A stretch of 64,000 nucleotides of DNA from NCBI GenBank assembly GCA_041287425.1, contig JBEULG010000002.1, positions 5,581 to 69,580 of the forward strand. The letters are read 5' to 3'. Position 1 is the stretch's first letter, and every line of letters begins with the position of its first letter. The notes under the pieces were generated by a model that was not told the origin of the DNA, did not search any database, and saw only the letters and a list, made by a program, of their open reading frames with translations. The position numbers and the translations under genes were made by a program. This document shows, one piece after another, positions 7,970 through 16,828 of this stretch. The stretch comes from JAFGSI01 sp041287425 (lineage in GTDB: Bacteria > Chloroflexota > Anaerolineae > Anaerolineales > Villigracilaceae).

Positions 7970-9069
7970 CGTCCCGTCCCTTTGCGGCGAGAAATCAGGT
8001 CCTCGAAAAACGCCAGGCGTTCGGCCTCTTTGCGCGGCTGATCGATGACGGCGACGCAGGCGCGGTCGACGCGCCGGCCGCGCATTCGGTAGGCAAAGTC
8101 GCGGATGGCCTCCGCATGAGTCTGCACATTGTCCGCGGTGTTGGGAATCTGCAAGAGGCAATCGCAACCGGCGTCTTGCAGGTCGGTGTCGCGATAGGCC
8201 ATGACGAGCGGAAGGCCATAGGCCAGGCATTCGCGGCTCTTGAGAGGAGAGGCCTCTTCCAGGCCAATGCGATGCAGGGCCAGGGAACTGATGGCCGCAT
8301 CGGCCCGGCCGAGGATGGGAAGGTAGGCCTCTTCGGTGAGATAGCCGTGCAAGCACACGTTCGCCGGACAGGCCCCGCCGTCGGCGACGGTCTCATAGCC
8401 AATCACGTCGAAATGGATGTCGGGCAACCGGCGGGCCAGGGCGAGCAGTTTATCAACGCCATGCCAAACGTAGCCCGGATGGCCGATGAACACCACATGC
8501 GGGACAGTGTTCGCCGGCGGAGGCAAGGGAGCGAATGTTTCGAGGTCGATGCCGTTGGCGATGACGCGGGTCGGCTTGTGGAAAGAGGCAAACGCCGGCG
8601 ACTCGGCCAATTCGCGCGAGACGGCCACCAGGCCGTCCAGGCGGCGCAGCAGGAGGCCGCGCGTCAGGCGGTTGTAGATGGCGTAGATTTTGCCCAGGCC
8701 CTCGTGCTGGGTCAGGTCGTTGGTGTTGGCCTCGCCCACCAGGGGGGCGATTTCCGCCAGGCGGTGGACGGGATAGACGTACATCGCCAGGCGCAGGTAG
8801 ATGACGTCGGGATGCCAGGCGCGGAGCGCCGCAATCAACCGGCGGGCGGCGCGGCTGCGGGCGAGTTCGGCGCCGAGTCGACCGGCCGAATCGTAGGGGA
8901 TGACCTCCGCAGGCACGAGGTCCGCAGCCGGTTCGTAGCGGGAGGTGTGCATGAAGAGGCGGGCTTCGTGTCCGCCGGCCTGCCACAGGCTGATCTGGCG
9001 GCTGAGTTTCTTGCCGACCCCGCTGTGGCGCGTGCGCGGCCAGTGCAGGCTGACGTAAGCGATGCGCAT
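7966..9069 (-). CDS. GT4-family glycosyltransferase
   Basis: 367 aa, GT-B fold. The N-terminal domain begins MRIAYVSLHWPRTRHSGVGK (glycine-rich acceptor loop) and passes through VGEANTNDLTQHEG. The donor domain has VIANGIDLETF, VVFIGHPGYVWHGVDKLL and the EX7E-like region EEASPLKSRECLAYGLPLVM (short, with E/S instead of a second strict Glu). It should add an NDP-sugar to a lipid-linked oligosaccharide at the cytoplasmic face. The ATG at 9069 is used: GGAGG lies 7 nt upstream and its A is shared with the stop codon of the amidotransferase gene (TGATG). Coupled to the GT-C gene at its 3' end. Confidence 0.85.
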   Translation of the reverse strand: MRIAYVSLHWPRTRHSGVGKKLSRQISLWQAGGHEARLFMHTSRYEPAADLVPAEVIPYDSAGRLGAELARSRAARRLIAALRAWHPDVIYLRLAMYVYPVHRLAEIAPLVGEANTNDLTQHEGLGKIYAIYNRLTRGLLLRRLDGLVAVSRELAESPAFASFHKPTRVIANGIDLETFAPLPPPANTVPHVVFIGHPGYVWHGVDKLLALARRLPDIHFDVIGYETVADGGACPANVCLHGYLTEEAYLPILGRADAAISSLALHRIGLEEASPLKSRECLAYGLPLVMAYRDTDLQDAGCDCLLQIPNTADNVQTHAEAIRDFAYRMRGRRVDRACVAVIDQPRKEAERLAFFEDLISRRKGTGR

Positions 9070-10223
9070 CAATCCGCCTCCAGGCGGTGCTGACGCTTTT
9101 GGCGCATCCGATACCAATCCCGCGCCAGGCGATAGAGGCCCTGCAATGCAGGCCCCTCGACGATTCTGCCGTAGGAGGGGTAATCCCAGAAGGTCTTGGG
9201 AGGCGCTTGCAAGATGGCCTCGAACTCTTCTTGCGTCAGGCCGAGTTTCTTAATCACATATTCGCGGTCTTCCTCCTGGAGGGAAGGCGCGTAGGTCGGC
9301 TTCTGGATTTCCTGCAGGGCGGCTTCACGGGTGATTTCCCCTGAGCAAATTAAACTGGAGAGGTGGCAGCGGCGTTTGTCGAAACCAAACTTGACCGGCA
9401 AGAGGTAGCCCTGATAGAAGCGGGTGTAGATGGATTCGTGGTGCTTGCCGCCGTAGTAACGCCAGCCGAGTTCCTGCTCCAGGAGCCGCATGGCCTCGGC
9501 CTTGTTGTAGTCAATGTAATTCAGGACATCCACCCGTCGCTGAGTCAAGAGACGGCGATAGTAGGTAAAGAAGCCGATGTGGGGAAAAGTCTTGAGAGGC
9601 CGGCTGCCGAACGTTTTATGCACGCTGCGGATATACTTCCAGTCGAAGTGACCGTACGACCAGGCGCGCGGCAGGTGCGATTCGGTGCGGACGTTGAAGC
9701 CGGAGACGATGTATTTGACCTTGAGTTTATCGGCCATGTTTCCCAACACGGCCCAAATGACGTGGTCGCTGGGGATTTCGGAATCGGGCGTAGAGGCCTT
9801 GAGGAAGGCCACTTGTACATCCCTGAACTCTTCCCAATCCAGCACTTCGGTGTACAGGTCGATGCCCAGGCGCTTGAGCGCCTCTTCGATGTTTTTGACG
9901 GCCAGTTCAGAATCCCAGCCGTTATCCACGTGGACGGCGAGGGGGCGCAAGCCCATCTTCTTGACCAGGTAGGCCACGTAGGTGCTGTCCACGCCGCCGC
10001 TGACGCCGATGAGGCAGTCGTAAGGCTTGCCGCGCCCGTCGCGCTTCATCTGCTCGACCAGCCGCTCCAGGTAGATACGCCCGGTCTCGCCGGGGATGAC
10101 TTTCTGCGTCATCATGCGGTCGTAATCGTGGCAGTGATTGCAAACGCCGTTTTCGTCGAAGACAATCTGCGGGTCGCTGGTATCCATGATGCAGCGGGTA
10201 CAAATGCGGTATTCGCGAGACAT
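9069..10223 (-). CDS. wbpG: N-acetyl sugar amidotransferase (WbpG/PseA-like)
   Basis: 384 aa. Two CxxC pairs (C8/C11 and C28/C31) form a metal-binding knuckle, and SGGVDS at 75-80 is the PP-loop that adenylates the substrate. The region NGWDSELAVKNIEEALKRLG and the SHLPRAWSYGHFDWKYI block are typical of WbpG/PseA/LegG-type amidotransferases, which turn an N-acetyl group into an acetamidino group using ammonia from a HisH/HisF-like pair. The next two genes upstream in transcription are exactly such a pair (gap 8 nt). In Pseudomonas O5 the substrate is the diacetamido mannuronic acid sugar, whose other enzymes also occur in this window; a nonulosonic acid is the alternative. Confidence 0.88.
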   Translation of the reverse strand: MSREYRICTRCIMDTSDPQIVFDENGVCNHCHDYDRMMTQKVIPGETGRIYLERLVEQMKRDGRGKPYDCLIGVSGGVDSTYVAYLVKKMGLRPLAVHVDNGWDSELAVKNIEEALKRLGIDLYTEVLDWEEFRDVQVAFLKASTPDSEIPSDHVIWAVLGNMADKLKVKYIVSGFNVRTESHLPRAWSYGHFDWKYIRSVHKTFGSRPLKTFPHIGFFTYYRRLLTQRRVDVLNYIDYNKAEAMRLLEQELGWRYYGGKHHESIYTRFYQGYLLPVKFGFDKRRCHLSSLICSGEITREAALQEIQKPTYAPSLQEEDREYVIKKLGLTQEEFEAILQAPPKTFWDYPSYGRIVEGPALQGLYRLARDWYRMRQKRQHRLEAD

Positions 10224-10231
10224 GGTTGCTC

Positions 10232-10996
10232 CTAGTCGGCCAGCCTCAGCCGGCCCAGTTCTTCTCGTGAGGGATAACTGATTAAAACGCCGCGCAGCGG
10301 CCCCTGGAAGACGAACAGGCTGCCGGCTGCTGCCGCCGAAGCGCCTGCCTGAATCGCCTCGGCCAGATGTTGGAGATTCCCGGCTCCGCCGCAGGCGATG
10401 ACGGGGATGCTGACTGCCTCCGCCACGCGGCGAATCAGGTCGAGGTCGTAGCCCTGCATCGTGCCGTCGCGGTCGATCGAGTTGACGAACAACTCACCCG
10501 CCCCGCGCCGCTCCATCTCCTGCGCGTGCCGGACCGGGTCGAGGCCGGTGCCTTGCCGCCCGCTGTGGATAAAGACCTCGTATTTTCCCAGCAGGTTGCG
10601 CTTCACGTCCATTGAAATCACCACCGCCTGGCTGCCGGCATAGTCAGCCACCTGGCCGACAAGGTCGGGCATTTCCACGGCCGCGGTGTTCAAAATCACC
10701 TTCTCGATGCCCAGGCCGAGCAGCGTCCTCACGTCCTCCAGCGAGCGAATCCCGCCGCCGTAACCGAGCGGCATGAAGCACTCGCCGGTGATTTTGCCCA
10801 ACATCTCGAAGGGCGGGCGGCGCTTCTCGTTCGTGGCCGTGATGTCCAGGAAAATCAACTCGTCCACTTCCTTGTCGTTGAAAATCCGCACGATGTTGAT
10901 GGGGTCGCCCAGGTAGCGCGGCTCCTTGAACCTGACCGTCTTGACCAGCCCCTGCCCTTTGAGCAGGAGCGCCGGAATGACGCGCGGCCGTATCAT
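10232..10996 (-). CDS. hisF2: HisF-like ammonia-channel subunit of the sugar amidotransferase
   Basis: 254 aa, a full (beta/alpha)8 HisF barrel, with GYGGGIRSLEDV and IACGGAGN phosphate-binding loops. The catalytic Asp11 of genuine HisF is a leucine here (IPALLLKGQG, residues 7-16), whereas Asp130 (VISMD) is kept. This is known in HisF2 paralogues that act with WbpG: the barrel channels ammonia but need not do the imidazole cyclisation. No other histidine gene is nearby. It overlaps the HisH gene by 4 nt and precedes wbpG by 8 nt, so the three are translated together. Confidence 0.85.
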   Translation of the reverse strand: MIRPRVIPALLLKGQGLVKTVRFKEPRYLGDPINIVRIFNDKEVDELIFLDITATNEKRRPPFEMLGKITGECFMPLGYGGGIRSLEDVRTLLGLGIEKVILNTAAVEMPDLVGQVADYAGSQAVVISMDVKRNLLGKYEVFIHSGRQGTGLDPVRHAQEMERRGAGELFVNSIDRDGTMQGYDLDLIRRVAEAVSIPVIACGGAGNLQHLAEAIQAGASAAAAGSLFVFQGPLRGVLISYPSREELGRLRLAD

Positions 10997-11613
10997 GGAA
11001 TGCGCTCCACAAAATTTCTGAGCAACTGCATCCCGAATTTGTGACTCTTTTCGGGATGGAACTGAGCGCCGAGGAGGTTGTCCCGCGCGACGATGGCCGT
11101 CACCGGATGGCCGTAATCGGTGTACGCCACCACGTCGGCCTCGTCGGCGCAGACAACGTGATAGGAGTGGACGAAATAGAAGCGGGGCTCAGGTCCCAGG
11201 TCGGCGACGAGCGGATGCGGGCGGCGGACCTCGAGCGTGTTCCAGCCCATGTGCGGAATCTTGAGATGGGCCTGTTCCGGCCCGAAGCGGAAGCGGACCG
11301 TCTCGGCTGCCAGCCATCCCAGGCCGGCTTCGGCGCCCTCTTCGCTGCGCCGCGTCATCAACTGCATCCCCAGGCAGAGACCCAGGACGGGTATCTTCTT
11401 CTCTAAAACCAGTTCGTTCAGGAGCGGGGTCAGGCCGCTCTCGTTCAGTTTATGCATGCCGGCGTCGAAGGCGCCCACGCCCGGCAGAATCAACTTCTCG
11501 GCCCGGCGCAGCACGTCGGGGTCGGAGGAAGCCTCGGCCTTCGCGCCCACCTTCTTGAGCATGTTGAGAATCGAACCCAGGTTGCCGACGCCGTAGTCAA
11601 CGATAGTAACCAT
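10993..11613 (-). CDS. hisH2: HisH-like glutamine amidotransferase of the sugar amidotransferase
   Basis: 206 aa class-I glutaminase. The catalytic triad is visible: C80 in GLCLGMQL, and H186 and E188 in AQFHPEKS; the oxyanion strand is PGVGAFDAG. It hydrolyses glutamine and delivers ammonia into the HisF-like barrel encoded next (ATGA overlap, 10993-10996). Its context with the HisF paralogue and WbpG, and not with other his genes, points to surface sugar amidination. The start ATG abuts the stop of the upstream glycosyltransferase (TGAATG). Confidence 0.87.
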   Translation of the reverse strand: MVTIVDYGVGNLGSILNMLKKVGAKAEASSDPDVLRRAEKLILPGVGAFDAGMHKLNESGLTPLLNELVLEKKIPVLGLCLGMQLMTRRSEEGAEAGLGWLAAETVRFRFGPEQAHLKIPHMGWNTLEVRRPHPLVADLGPEPRFYFVHSYHVVCADEADVVAYTDYGHPVTAIVARDNLLGAQFHPEKSHKFGMQLLRNFVERIP

Positions 11614-12870
11614 TCAGCGCCTCCTGATTTCCTGGAGCATTCTGCCAAAGGCATGGAAATTCGTCTCCGCATTATACCTCTCACGCCAGACCTGTCTGCT
11701 CGCCTGGCGTTTGCGGGCGGCGGCCTGAGGGTCATCCAGCAAGGCAAACAAGCCCTCGGCAATCTCCGCCGGAGTCGGGTTGGCAGGCAGCAAAAGGCCG
11801 TTCCGCTCGGAGACGATTTCGGGGTTGCCGCCCACCGCCGTGGCCATCACGGGAATCCCGCAACTGATGGCTTCCATAATCGAGACCGGCGTCCCTTCGG
11901 AGGTGCTGGTGTTGACGAAGACATCCACCGGATGGTCGCGGTAGAAGGAAAACAACGCCGCCTGCGAGGTATAGCCGGGGAAGTGGGCGCGCGCGTTCGG
12001 AGGCAGTTCGGCGTCGGCCCGGACCTGCAATTCTTCTCGAACGCCTTCCACCTCGCTGTTTCCAAAATGGTGCCATTCGAAACGCTGCCAGGGACGGCGG
12101 CGGGCGGCTTCTGCGATTCCTGCCAGGAGCAAATCCACCCGCTTGAGAGGCCGGATGACGGCGCAAGAGACGATCCGAAACGCGCCATCCTGCGAGGCCG
12201 GGGCGACGAAACCGGGGTCTGGAATCCCCAAGAAAGCGGTTTCGATCTTCGACCGATAGGCCGGATACCGTTTCTGCAGGTAATCCGTCCCGGCCAGCGA
12301 ATCGGGATAGACGCCGTCCAGCCGGCTAAAGGCCGCGGGCCGGCAGGGGAGATAGGGGAGCGGATAGCGTTCCTCGTAGATGTCGTAGCCATGGGCGCGG
12401 GAAACGATGCGCATAGCGGGGTAGACGCGACGCGCCAGGCCCAGCCCCGTCGCCAGCGATTCGAACCAATACGTATAGAACAGGCAATCTTGGAGAGAGT
12501 ATCCCGTCCGCCGGACCCAGCGCTCAACCCACTGCTTTGTCAGGAGCGCCTCTGAAAGGTGAACGAGCAGCCTCCCCAGCCCCGACCAGCGAGTCAAGAG
12601 AGCCGGGCGCGAAAACACATCCTGATAGAAACAGCCGTGAGAAAGGACGCCGGGCAAGCGGAGCACCTTTCGCCAGAGAGACAAAGACGCCGCCAGGCTT
12701 TCATCCACCTCGAGGCCGGGGAGAAGCGGCAAAAGATTCCCCCGCAATTGCTTCGGGACAATGATAATTTTGTCAAAATAGGAATGCAAAATGGCCAGTT
12801 CCGGCTCGAGGAAGGTCTGTTCCCGCTGGCCGTCATAAGGGTAAGAGAGGGGAAACACAAGGAGAATCAC
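11614..12870 (-). CDS. GT4-family glycosyltransferase
   Basis: 418 aa, GT-B fold. A long N-terminal domain contains TYWFESLATGLGLA and SRAHGYDIYEERYP, the HGxD acceptor/donor motif of capsule GT4 enzymes. The C-terminal domain shows FRIVSCAVIRPLKRVDLLL and VDVFVNTSTSEGTPVSIMEA, the E..G.P.SI.EA version of EX7E with both glutamates. It starts with GTG (12870), whose GTGA overlaps the stop of the nucleotidyltransferase gene, so translation is coupled. Donor and acceptor are not readable from the sequence. Confidence 0.85.
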   Translation of the reverse strand: MILLVFPLSYPYDGQREQTFLEPELAILHSYFDKIIIVPKQLRGNLLPLLPGLEVDESLAASLSLWRKVLRLPGVLSHGCFYQDVFSRPALLTRWSGLGRLLVHLSEALLTKQWVERWVRRTGYSLQDCLFYTYWFESLATGLGLARRVYPAMRIVSRAHGYDIYEERYPLPYLPCRPAAFSRLDGVYPDSLAGTDYLQKRYPAYRSKIETAFLGIPDPGFVAPASQDGAFRIVSCAVIRPLKRVDLLLAGIAEAARRRPWQRFEWHHFGNSEVEGVREELQVRADAELPPNARAHFPGYTSQAALFSFYRDHPVDVFVNTSTSEGTPVSIMEAISCGIPVMATAVGGNPEIVSERNGLLLPANPTPAEIAEGLFALLDDPQAAARKRQASRQVWRERYNAETNFHAFGRMLQEIRRR

Positions 12871-13595
12871 GCTTGTTCTCCCGCATCAGGGGCTGGCAGA
12901 AAATCGGCGCGGTGACGGGCGAATTCGTCAATGGCGACTTCATAATCCTCATGCCGGCCGATGTCCAGCCAATAGCCGTCGAACGGATAGACGTTGACCC
13001 GCTGGCCGTTTTCCCTGAGCCGCAAAACGAGTTCGGGCAAATCCAGTCTCTGATTGGGGGGGATGAAATCCAGCACCTGCGGTTCGAAAATGTAGATCCC
13101 TGTACTGACCAGGTAGCGCAGGGACGGTTTTTCGATGTAATTCTGCAACCAATGCTGGTCATCCACCTCAATGACTCCCAAATCAATCTTGACCTCCCGC
13201 TGGCGGGCAGCCAGGGTAGCGACGGCCCGGCGTTGACGGTGGTAGCGATACAGGGCCTGGTAATCCAGCGTGGTCAGCAGGTCGCCGTTCATCACCAGGA
13301 AGGTTTCCGTCAGCCCCGAAATCAGGCCCAGCGGCCCGGCCGTCCCCAGCGGCTGTTCCTCGCGCGAATACTGGATTTTGAGGCCGAACTTGCTCCCATC
13401 GCCGCAGTAGGCCATCAAGAGTTCTGCCAAATAACCGACCGCCAGCACCACCTCATCGAAACGGTAATGCGCCAATTGCCGCAAGACGATTTCGAGGATG
13501 GGCATGTCGCCAATCGGCATCAGAGGTTTGGGAAGGACGGTGGTATAGGGGGCCAGGCGCGTCCCTTTTCCGCCGGCGAGGATGACTGCTTTCAT
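12867..13595 (-). CDS. Sugar-1-phosphate nucleotidyltransferase (GDP-mannose pyrophosphorylase-like)
   Basis: 242 aa. The N-terminal AVILAGGKGTRLAPYT is the nucleotide-binding signature, PKPLMPIGDMPILE the substrate loop, and FLVMNGDLLT supplies the metal-binding aspartate; EKPSLRYLVSTGIYIFEP is the distal sugar site. It lacks the CBS domains of PtmE and the C-terminal hexapeptide repeats of GlmU. Its neighbour is a LegB-like 4,6-dehydratase, suggesting that it makes the NDP-sugar for that enzyme (GDP-linked in the legionaminic acid pathway), but nucleotide and sugar specificity are not certain. Gap of 7 nt from the dehydratase. Confidence 0.82.
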   Translation of the reverse strand: MKAVILAGGKGTRLAPYTTVLPKPLMPIGDMPILEIVLRQLAHYRFDEVVLAVGYLAELLMAYCGDGSKFGLKIQYSREEQPLGTAGPLGLISGLTETFLVMNGDLLTTLDYQALYRYHRQRRAVATLAARQREVKIDLGVIEVDDQHWLQNYIEKPSLRYLVSTGIYIFEPQVLDFIPPNQRLDLPELVLRLRENGQRVNVYPFDGYWLDIGRHEDYEVAIDEFARHRADFLPAPDAGEQA

Positions 13596-13602
13596 AGGCG
13601 CC

Positions 13603-14592
13603 TCAAATCATGTATTCGTCGGGCCGATACAGGTCGAGATGCCCGGCAATCCATTCGATGGTCATCCGCAGACCATCCTCCAGGCTGACTTGGGGCTGCC
13701 AGCCCAGGAGTTGCCTGGCTTTCTGATTGGAGGCGCGCAGGATCATGACCTCGCTCTTGTCTGGCCGTTTGCGTTTTTCTTCCACGACGATTTTCGGCGA
13801 TTTTCCCAGAATGGCAAAGATTTTCTGGCACAACTCGCCGACGGTGATGGCCGCCTCGCTGCCCAGATTGATTTCCTGGCCGAGGATTCCTTCTGCCCGT
13901 GCGCCGAGCAGGAAGCCCTCCACCGTATCGGAGACAAAAGTCAGGTCGCGCGCCGGCTCGAGGCTGCCCAGCCGCACTTCGGAGCGGGTCAGCGCCTGGC
14001 TAATGATGGTGGGAATGACCGCCCGCGCCGATTGTCGCGGCCCGTAGGTGTTGAACGGCCGGATGGTTACGACCGGCACATCGAAGGCGCGGTAGAAACT
14101 CTCCGCAATCTTATCGGCGCCGATTTTGCTGGCCGAGTAAGGAGATTGCCCCTGGAGAGGATGGCGTTCGTCGATAGGCAGATACTGGCCGGTTCCGTAG
14201 ACTTCGCTGGTGGAGGTGTGCACCAGGCGCGGTGTCCGGTGGCGACGGGCGGCCATCAAGACGTTCAATGTGCCCATCACATTGGTCTCAATCACCTCGC
14301 GCGGGTGAAGATAGGAGTAGGGAATTGCAATCAAGGCGCCCAGGTGGAATACCAAATCCATGCCTTCCACAGCCGCGGCGACCGCCTCGCTATCGCGCAG
14401 GTCACCGGCGACGACCTCCAGGCGCGAGAAGACGTCCGCCGGCAGGAGACGCAGGCGTCCGACATCGCCGCGCGAGTTGTAACGGATGAAGGCGCGGACA
14501 TGCGCCCCCTCGCCCACCAGGCGTTCGACCAGATGGCTGGCGATGAAACCGCCCGCCCCCGTCACCAGGACTTTCGTTCCTCGAAACATCAT
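13603..14592 (-). CDS. NAD-dependent NDP-sugar 4,6-dehydratase (LegB-like SDR)
   Basis: 329 aa extended SDR. NAD-binding VTGAGGFIASHL near the N-terminus, the active-site serine/threonine segment HTSTSEVYGTG, and Y-x3-K in SPYSASKIGADK. The text AIPYSYLHPREVIETNVMGT and RPFNTYGPRQSARAVIPT is close to LegB, the dehydratase that opens legionaminic acid synthesis from GDP-GlcNAc in Campylobacter. This fits the neuB/neuA genes in the same operon. The ATG at 14592 overlaps the previous stop (ATGA) with GGGAG upstream; a second ATG follows at once, so the start could be 14589. Confidence 0.8.
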   Translation of the reverse strand: MMFRGTKVLVTGAGGFIASHLVERLVGEGAHVRAFIRYNSRGDVGRLRLLPADVFSRLEVVAGDLRDSEAVAAAVEGMDLVFHLGALIAIPYSYLHPREVIETNVMGTLNVLMAARRHRTPRLVHTSTSEVYGTGQYLPIDERHPLQGQSPYSASKIGADKIAESFYRAFDVPVVTIRPFNTYGPRQSARAVIPTIISQALTRSEVRLGSLEPARDLTFVSDTVEGFLLGARAEGILGQEINLGSEAAITVGELCQKIFAILGKSPKIVVEEKRKRPDKSEVMILRASNQKARQLLGWQPQVSLEDGLRMTIEWIAGHLDLYRPDEYMI

Positions 14593-15515
14593 GCCTGCTC
14601 CCTGTTGATTTTTTGACGCCAATCGTCCAACAAATCGGCCAGCGATTGTTCGAGCGGGACTTCGGCCTTCCAGCCTGTTCGCCGCCTCAAACGGTCCGCG
14701 CTCCCCACTTGCACGGGGACGTCATTCGGCTGCACCCGCGCCGGGTCGAGCGCCGCTTCGACCGGCACCCGCGCCTGGGCGCACAAGAAATCCAGGCATT
14801 TTCGGATGGAAACCGCCCGGCCTGAGGCCACATTATAAATCTGGCCGGGCTGCCCTTTCTCGGCGAGCAAGGCATAGGCGCGCGCCGCGTCGCGTACATC
14901 CACGAAATCTCGCCGAGAGTCGAGGTTGCCGGTCGAAATCGTGGCCGGTTTGCCGGCTTGCTCTGCCTGCGCGATTTGTCTGGCAAAATCGGAGCAAGCC
15001 ATCGCCGGGGAAAGCCCCGGCCCGAGCAGGTTGAACATCCGCACGCAGATGACCGGCAAACCAAACGCCCGCCAATAGCGCAGGGCGAGCGCCTCTTGGG
15101 CCAGTTTGCTGACGGCGTAATGGGTCAGCGGCTGGGGGTTGTGCTTCTCGGTGATGGGTCTCTGTGCCGTCCCTGCGCCATAGACAGCGCTGGAACCGGC
15201 AACGACGATAACAGGCCGCAAGCCGGCTTCCATCACCGCCTCGAGCAAAGCGAGCGTGCCCAAAACATGGACGGTATAGAAGTGCTCCGGCGAATCCGAT
15301 TTTAGCACCCCCGCCAGATGGAAAATGAAATCAGGTCGCGTCTCGTGAAGCAAACGCTCGACTTTTGCCTGGTCCAACAAGTCGCCCAGTCTTACACCGA
15401 AGCCGGCCAAAGGCTGCTGGTCGAAACCGACAACACGCCATTCCTGACCCAAGAGATACCCAGCCAGGTGGCGGCCTACAAATCCGGAAATCCCAACCAC
15501 CAGAGCATGTTTCAT
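14589..15515 (-). CDS. NDP-4-keto-6-deoxyhexose reductase/epimerase (Rmd-like SDR)
   Basis: 308 aa extended SDR. VVGISGFVGRHLAGYL is the dinucleotide-binding loop (glycine-rich, with an Ile-Ser variant), VAGSSAVYGAG carries the catalytic serine, and HYAVSKLAQE has Y-x3-K. The pattern FNLLGPGLSPAMACSDFARQ is typical of GDP-4-keto-6-deoxymannose reductase (Rmd). Placed after a LegB-like dehydratase, it could reduce that enzyme's 4-keto product or act in an independent GDP-6-deoxyhexose branch. It overlaps both neighbours by 4 nt. Confidence 0.72.
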   Translation of the reverse strand: MKHALVVGISGFVGRHLAGYLLGQEWRVVGFDQQPLAGFGVRLGDLLDQAKVERLLHETRPDFIFHLAGVLKSDSPEHFYTVHVLGTLALLEAVMEAGLRPVIVVAGSSAVYGAGTAQRPITEKHNPQPLTHYAVSKLAQEALALRYWRAFGLPVICVRMFNLLGPGLSPAMACSDFARQIAQAEQAGKPATISTGNLDSRRDFVDVRDAARAYALLAEKGQPGQIYNVASGRAVSIRKCLDFLCAQARVPVEAALDPARVQPNDVPVQVGSADRLRRRTGWKAEVPLEQSLADLLDDWRQKINREQA

Positions 15516-16819
15516 CTCTCACTCATTTTTATAACGTTCGCCCACTGCGAAATTCTTGTTTCCACATCATGACGAGGGAAAAAATCCTTGACAAACTCCG
15601 GTTCTATCCCATGCGTGCCAGGAAAACGAAAGAATTGCTTCCCCCGGCGATACAGCGACCAAAGCCAGGCTGGCGGGATCCAGCGCAAAGAAGGAACCGC
15701 CGCCTGACGTGAGGCGGGAGGCGGCGCTTCGATCTTGCCAAGTGCCAGGTCTGCCAGGTAATCCACCAGGCGGTGGATTGCGTCGCCTTGCGACATGAAC
15801 GTTTTACGCGCCCATTCCGCCAACGACTGTTCATCCCCCAAATCCGCCCCCTCACATATTTTCAGGAAGTCTTTGTCTGTCCTGATTCGCGTGACCAGGT
15901 CATGCCACTCTACATGAAGCGCGGCTGGAATAGGCAAAGGTTCAAGGATGTAGACTTTCTTGCCGGCCAGGGCCGCTTCAATCAGGCTGGTACTATGCGA
16001 AGAGATGACTACATCACTTGCCAAAATCCACTCGCGGACACTTTCAGCCTGGAGGATGTGAAAATGCGATGGAATATCTCTTAAAACCTGGCGCGCAAAA
16101 GCCTCGAACTCTGCTCGCGGGGTAGAAGGACGCGGGCGGAGGATAAGTTCGATGTTTTCTTCTCGCGCTGCTCGAGCGCACCATTTCAACACTACCTTCA
16201 AAGAGGAAATACAAAATTCCCGCATCGAGCGCACATCCTCAGGTGATTGTCCTTTGGCAATGAATTGTTCCAAGGTGGCCTGTGAGTAGAAGGCCCAATT
16301 GTAGTTCTCCGGGAAAAACACCCAGCGGCGCGTTAGATCAAGGTCATAACGCGCGGCCAGATCTGCGCGCGAAGCAAAGTAATGCCGATACGGCTCGTCA
16401 TACAGGGCATAGGCAGGCTGACCATTGAGAAAGATGGATTGCGTCGGTATTCCTTCTGTTTGCAGGAACATCGCATATTCTTTGCTCCAGGCATGATGAA
16501 TGACGTGCCGGAGGGCGAATTCACCGCGCGGTGTTTTTGCACTGCGATTGCCCGCATAAAACAATTGCTCCCATGTCAAATTGAAGAACATGGCCTCTCT
16601 CCAATATGCAAGCAACGCCTCGTAACTTTGCTCGCTATAGCAAAATGGAAGCGCTATCAGCCGAGGCCGAAGGCGCGTTACCGCGCCTGGGAAGCCGGTA
16701 GGCCAATGGAGGATTTCTACGCGCAGACCACGCTGGCGCAAGCCAGCAGTCACCGCACAAGCCACATCCAGTTCTCGCGCTGCATGTTCGTAGAAATAGA
16801 CAATGTCTACCGTCTGCAT
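15512..16819 (-). CDS. Surface-carbohydrate biosynthesis protein of GT-B-like fold, uncharacterised
   Basis: 435 aa. No classical GT motif. The C-terminal half contains LILRPRPSTPRAEFEAFARQ and SDVVISSHSTSLIEAALAGK, a pattern seen in GT-B-like proteins of the CDP-glycerol/polysialyl/Kdo-transferase type, where the H-S-T-S loop contacts donor phosphates. The N-terminus (IVYFYEHAARELDVACAV) is of the kind found in surface carbohydrate biosynthesis proteins that accompany NeuA/NeuB. It is directly downstream of the transketolase (9 nt) and coupled to the Rmd-like gene by an ATGA overlap. A role as the nonulosonic-acid transferase is plausible but unproven. Confidence 0.55.
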   Translation of the reverse strand: MQTVDIVYFYEHAARELDVACAVTAGLRQRGLRVEILHWPTGFPGAVTRLRPRLIALPFCYSEQSYEALLAYWREAMFFNLTWEQLFYAGNRSAKTPRGEFALRHVIHHAWSKEYAMFLQTEGIPTQSIFLNGQPAYALYDEPYRHYFASRADLAARYDLDLTRRWVFFPENYNWAFYSQATLEQFIAKGQSPEDVRSMREFCISSLKVVLKWCARAAREENIELILRPRPSTPRAEFEAFARQVLRDIPSHFHILQAESVREWILASDVVISSHSTSLIEAALAGKKVYILEPLPIPAALHVEWHDLVTRIRTDKDFLKICEGADLGDEQSLAEWARKTFMSQGDAIHRLVDYLADLALGKIEAPPPASRQAAVPSLRWIPPAWLWSLYRRGKQFFRFPGTHGIEPEFVKDFFPRHDVETRISQWANVIKMSER

Positions 16820-16828
16820 TCTATTGAC

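Noticed and set aside
10232..11613. hisH and hisF as part of histidine biosynthesis
   Set aside because: No other his gene is present, the HisF copy lacks Asp11, and both are coupled to the WbpG-like amidotransferase.
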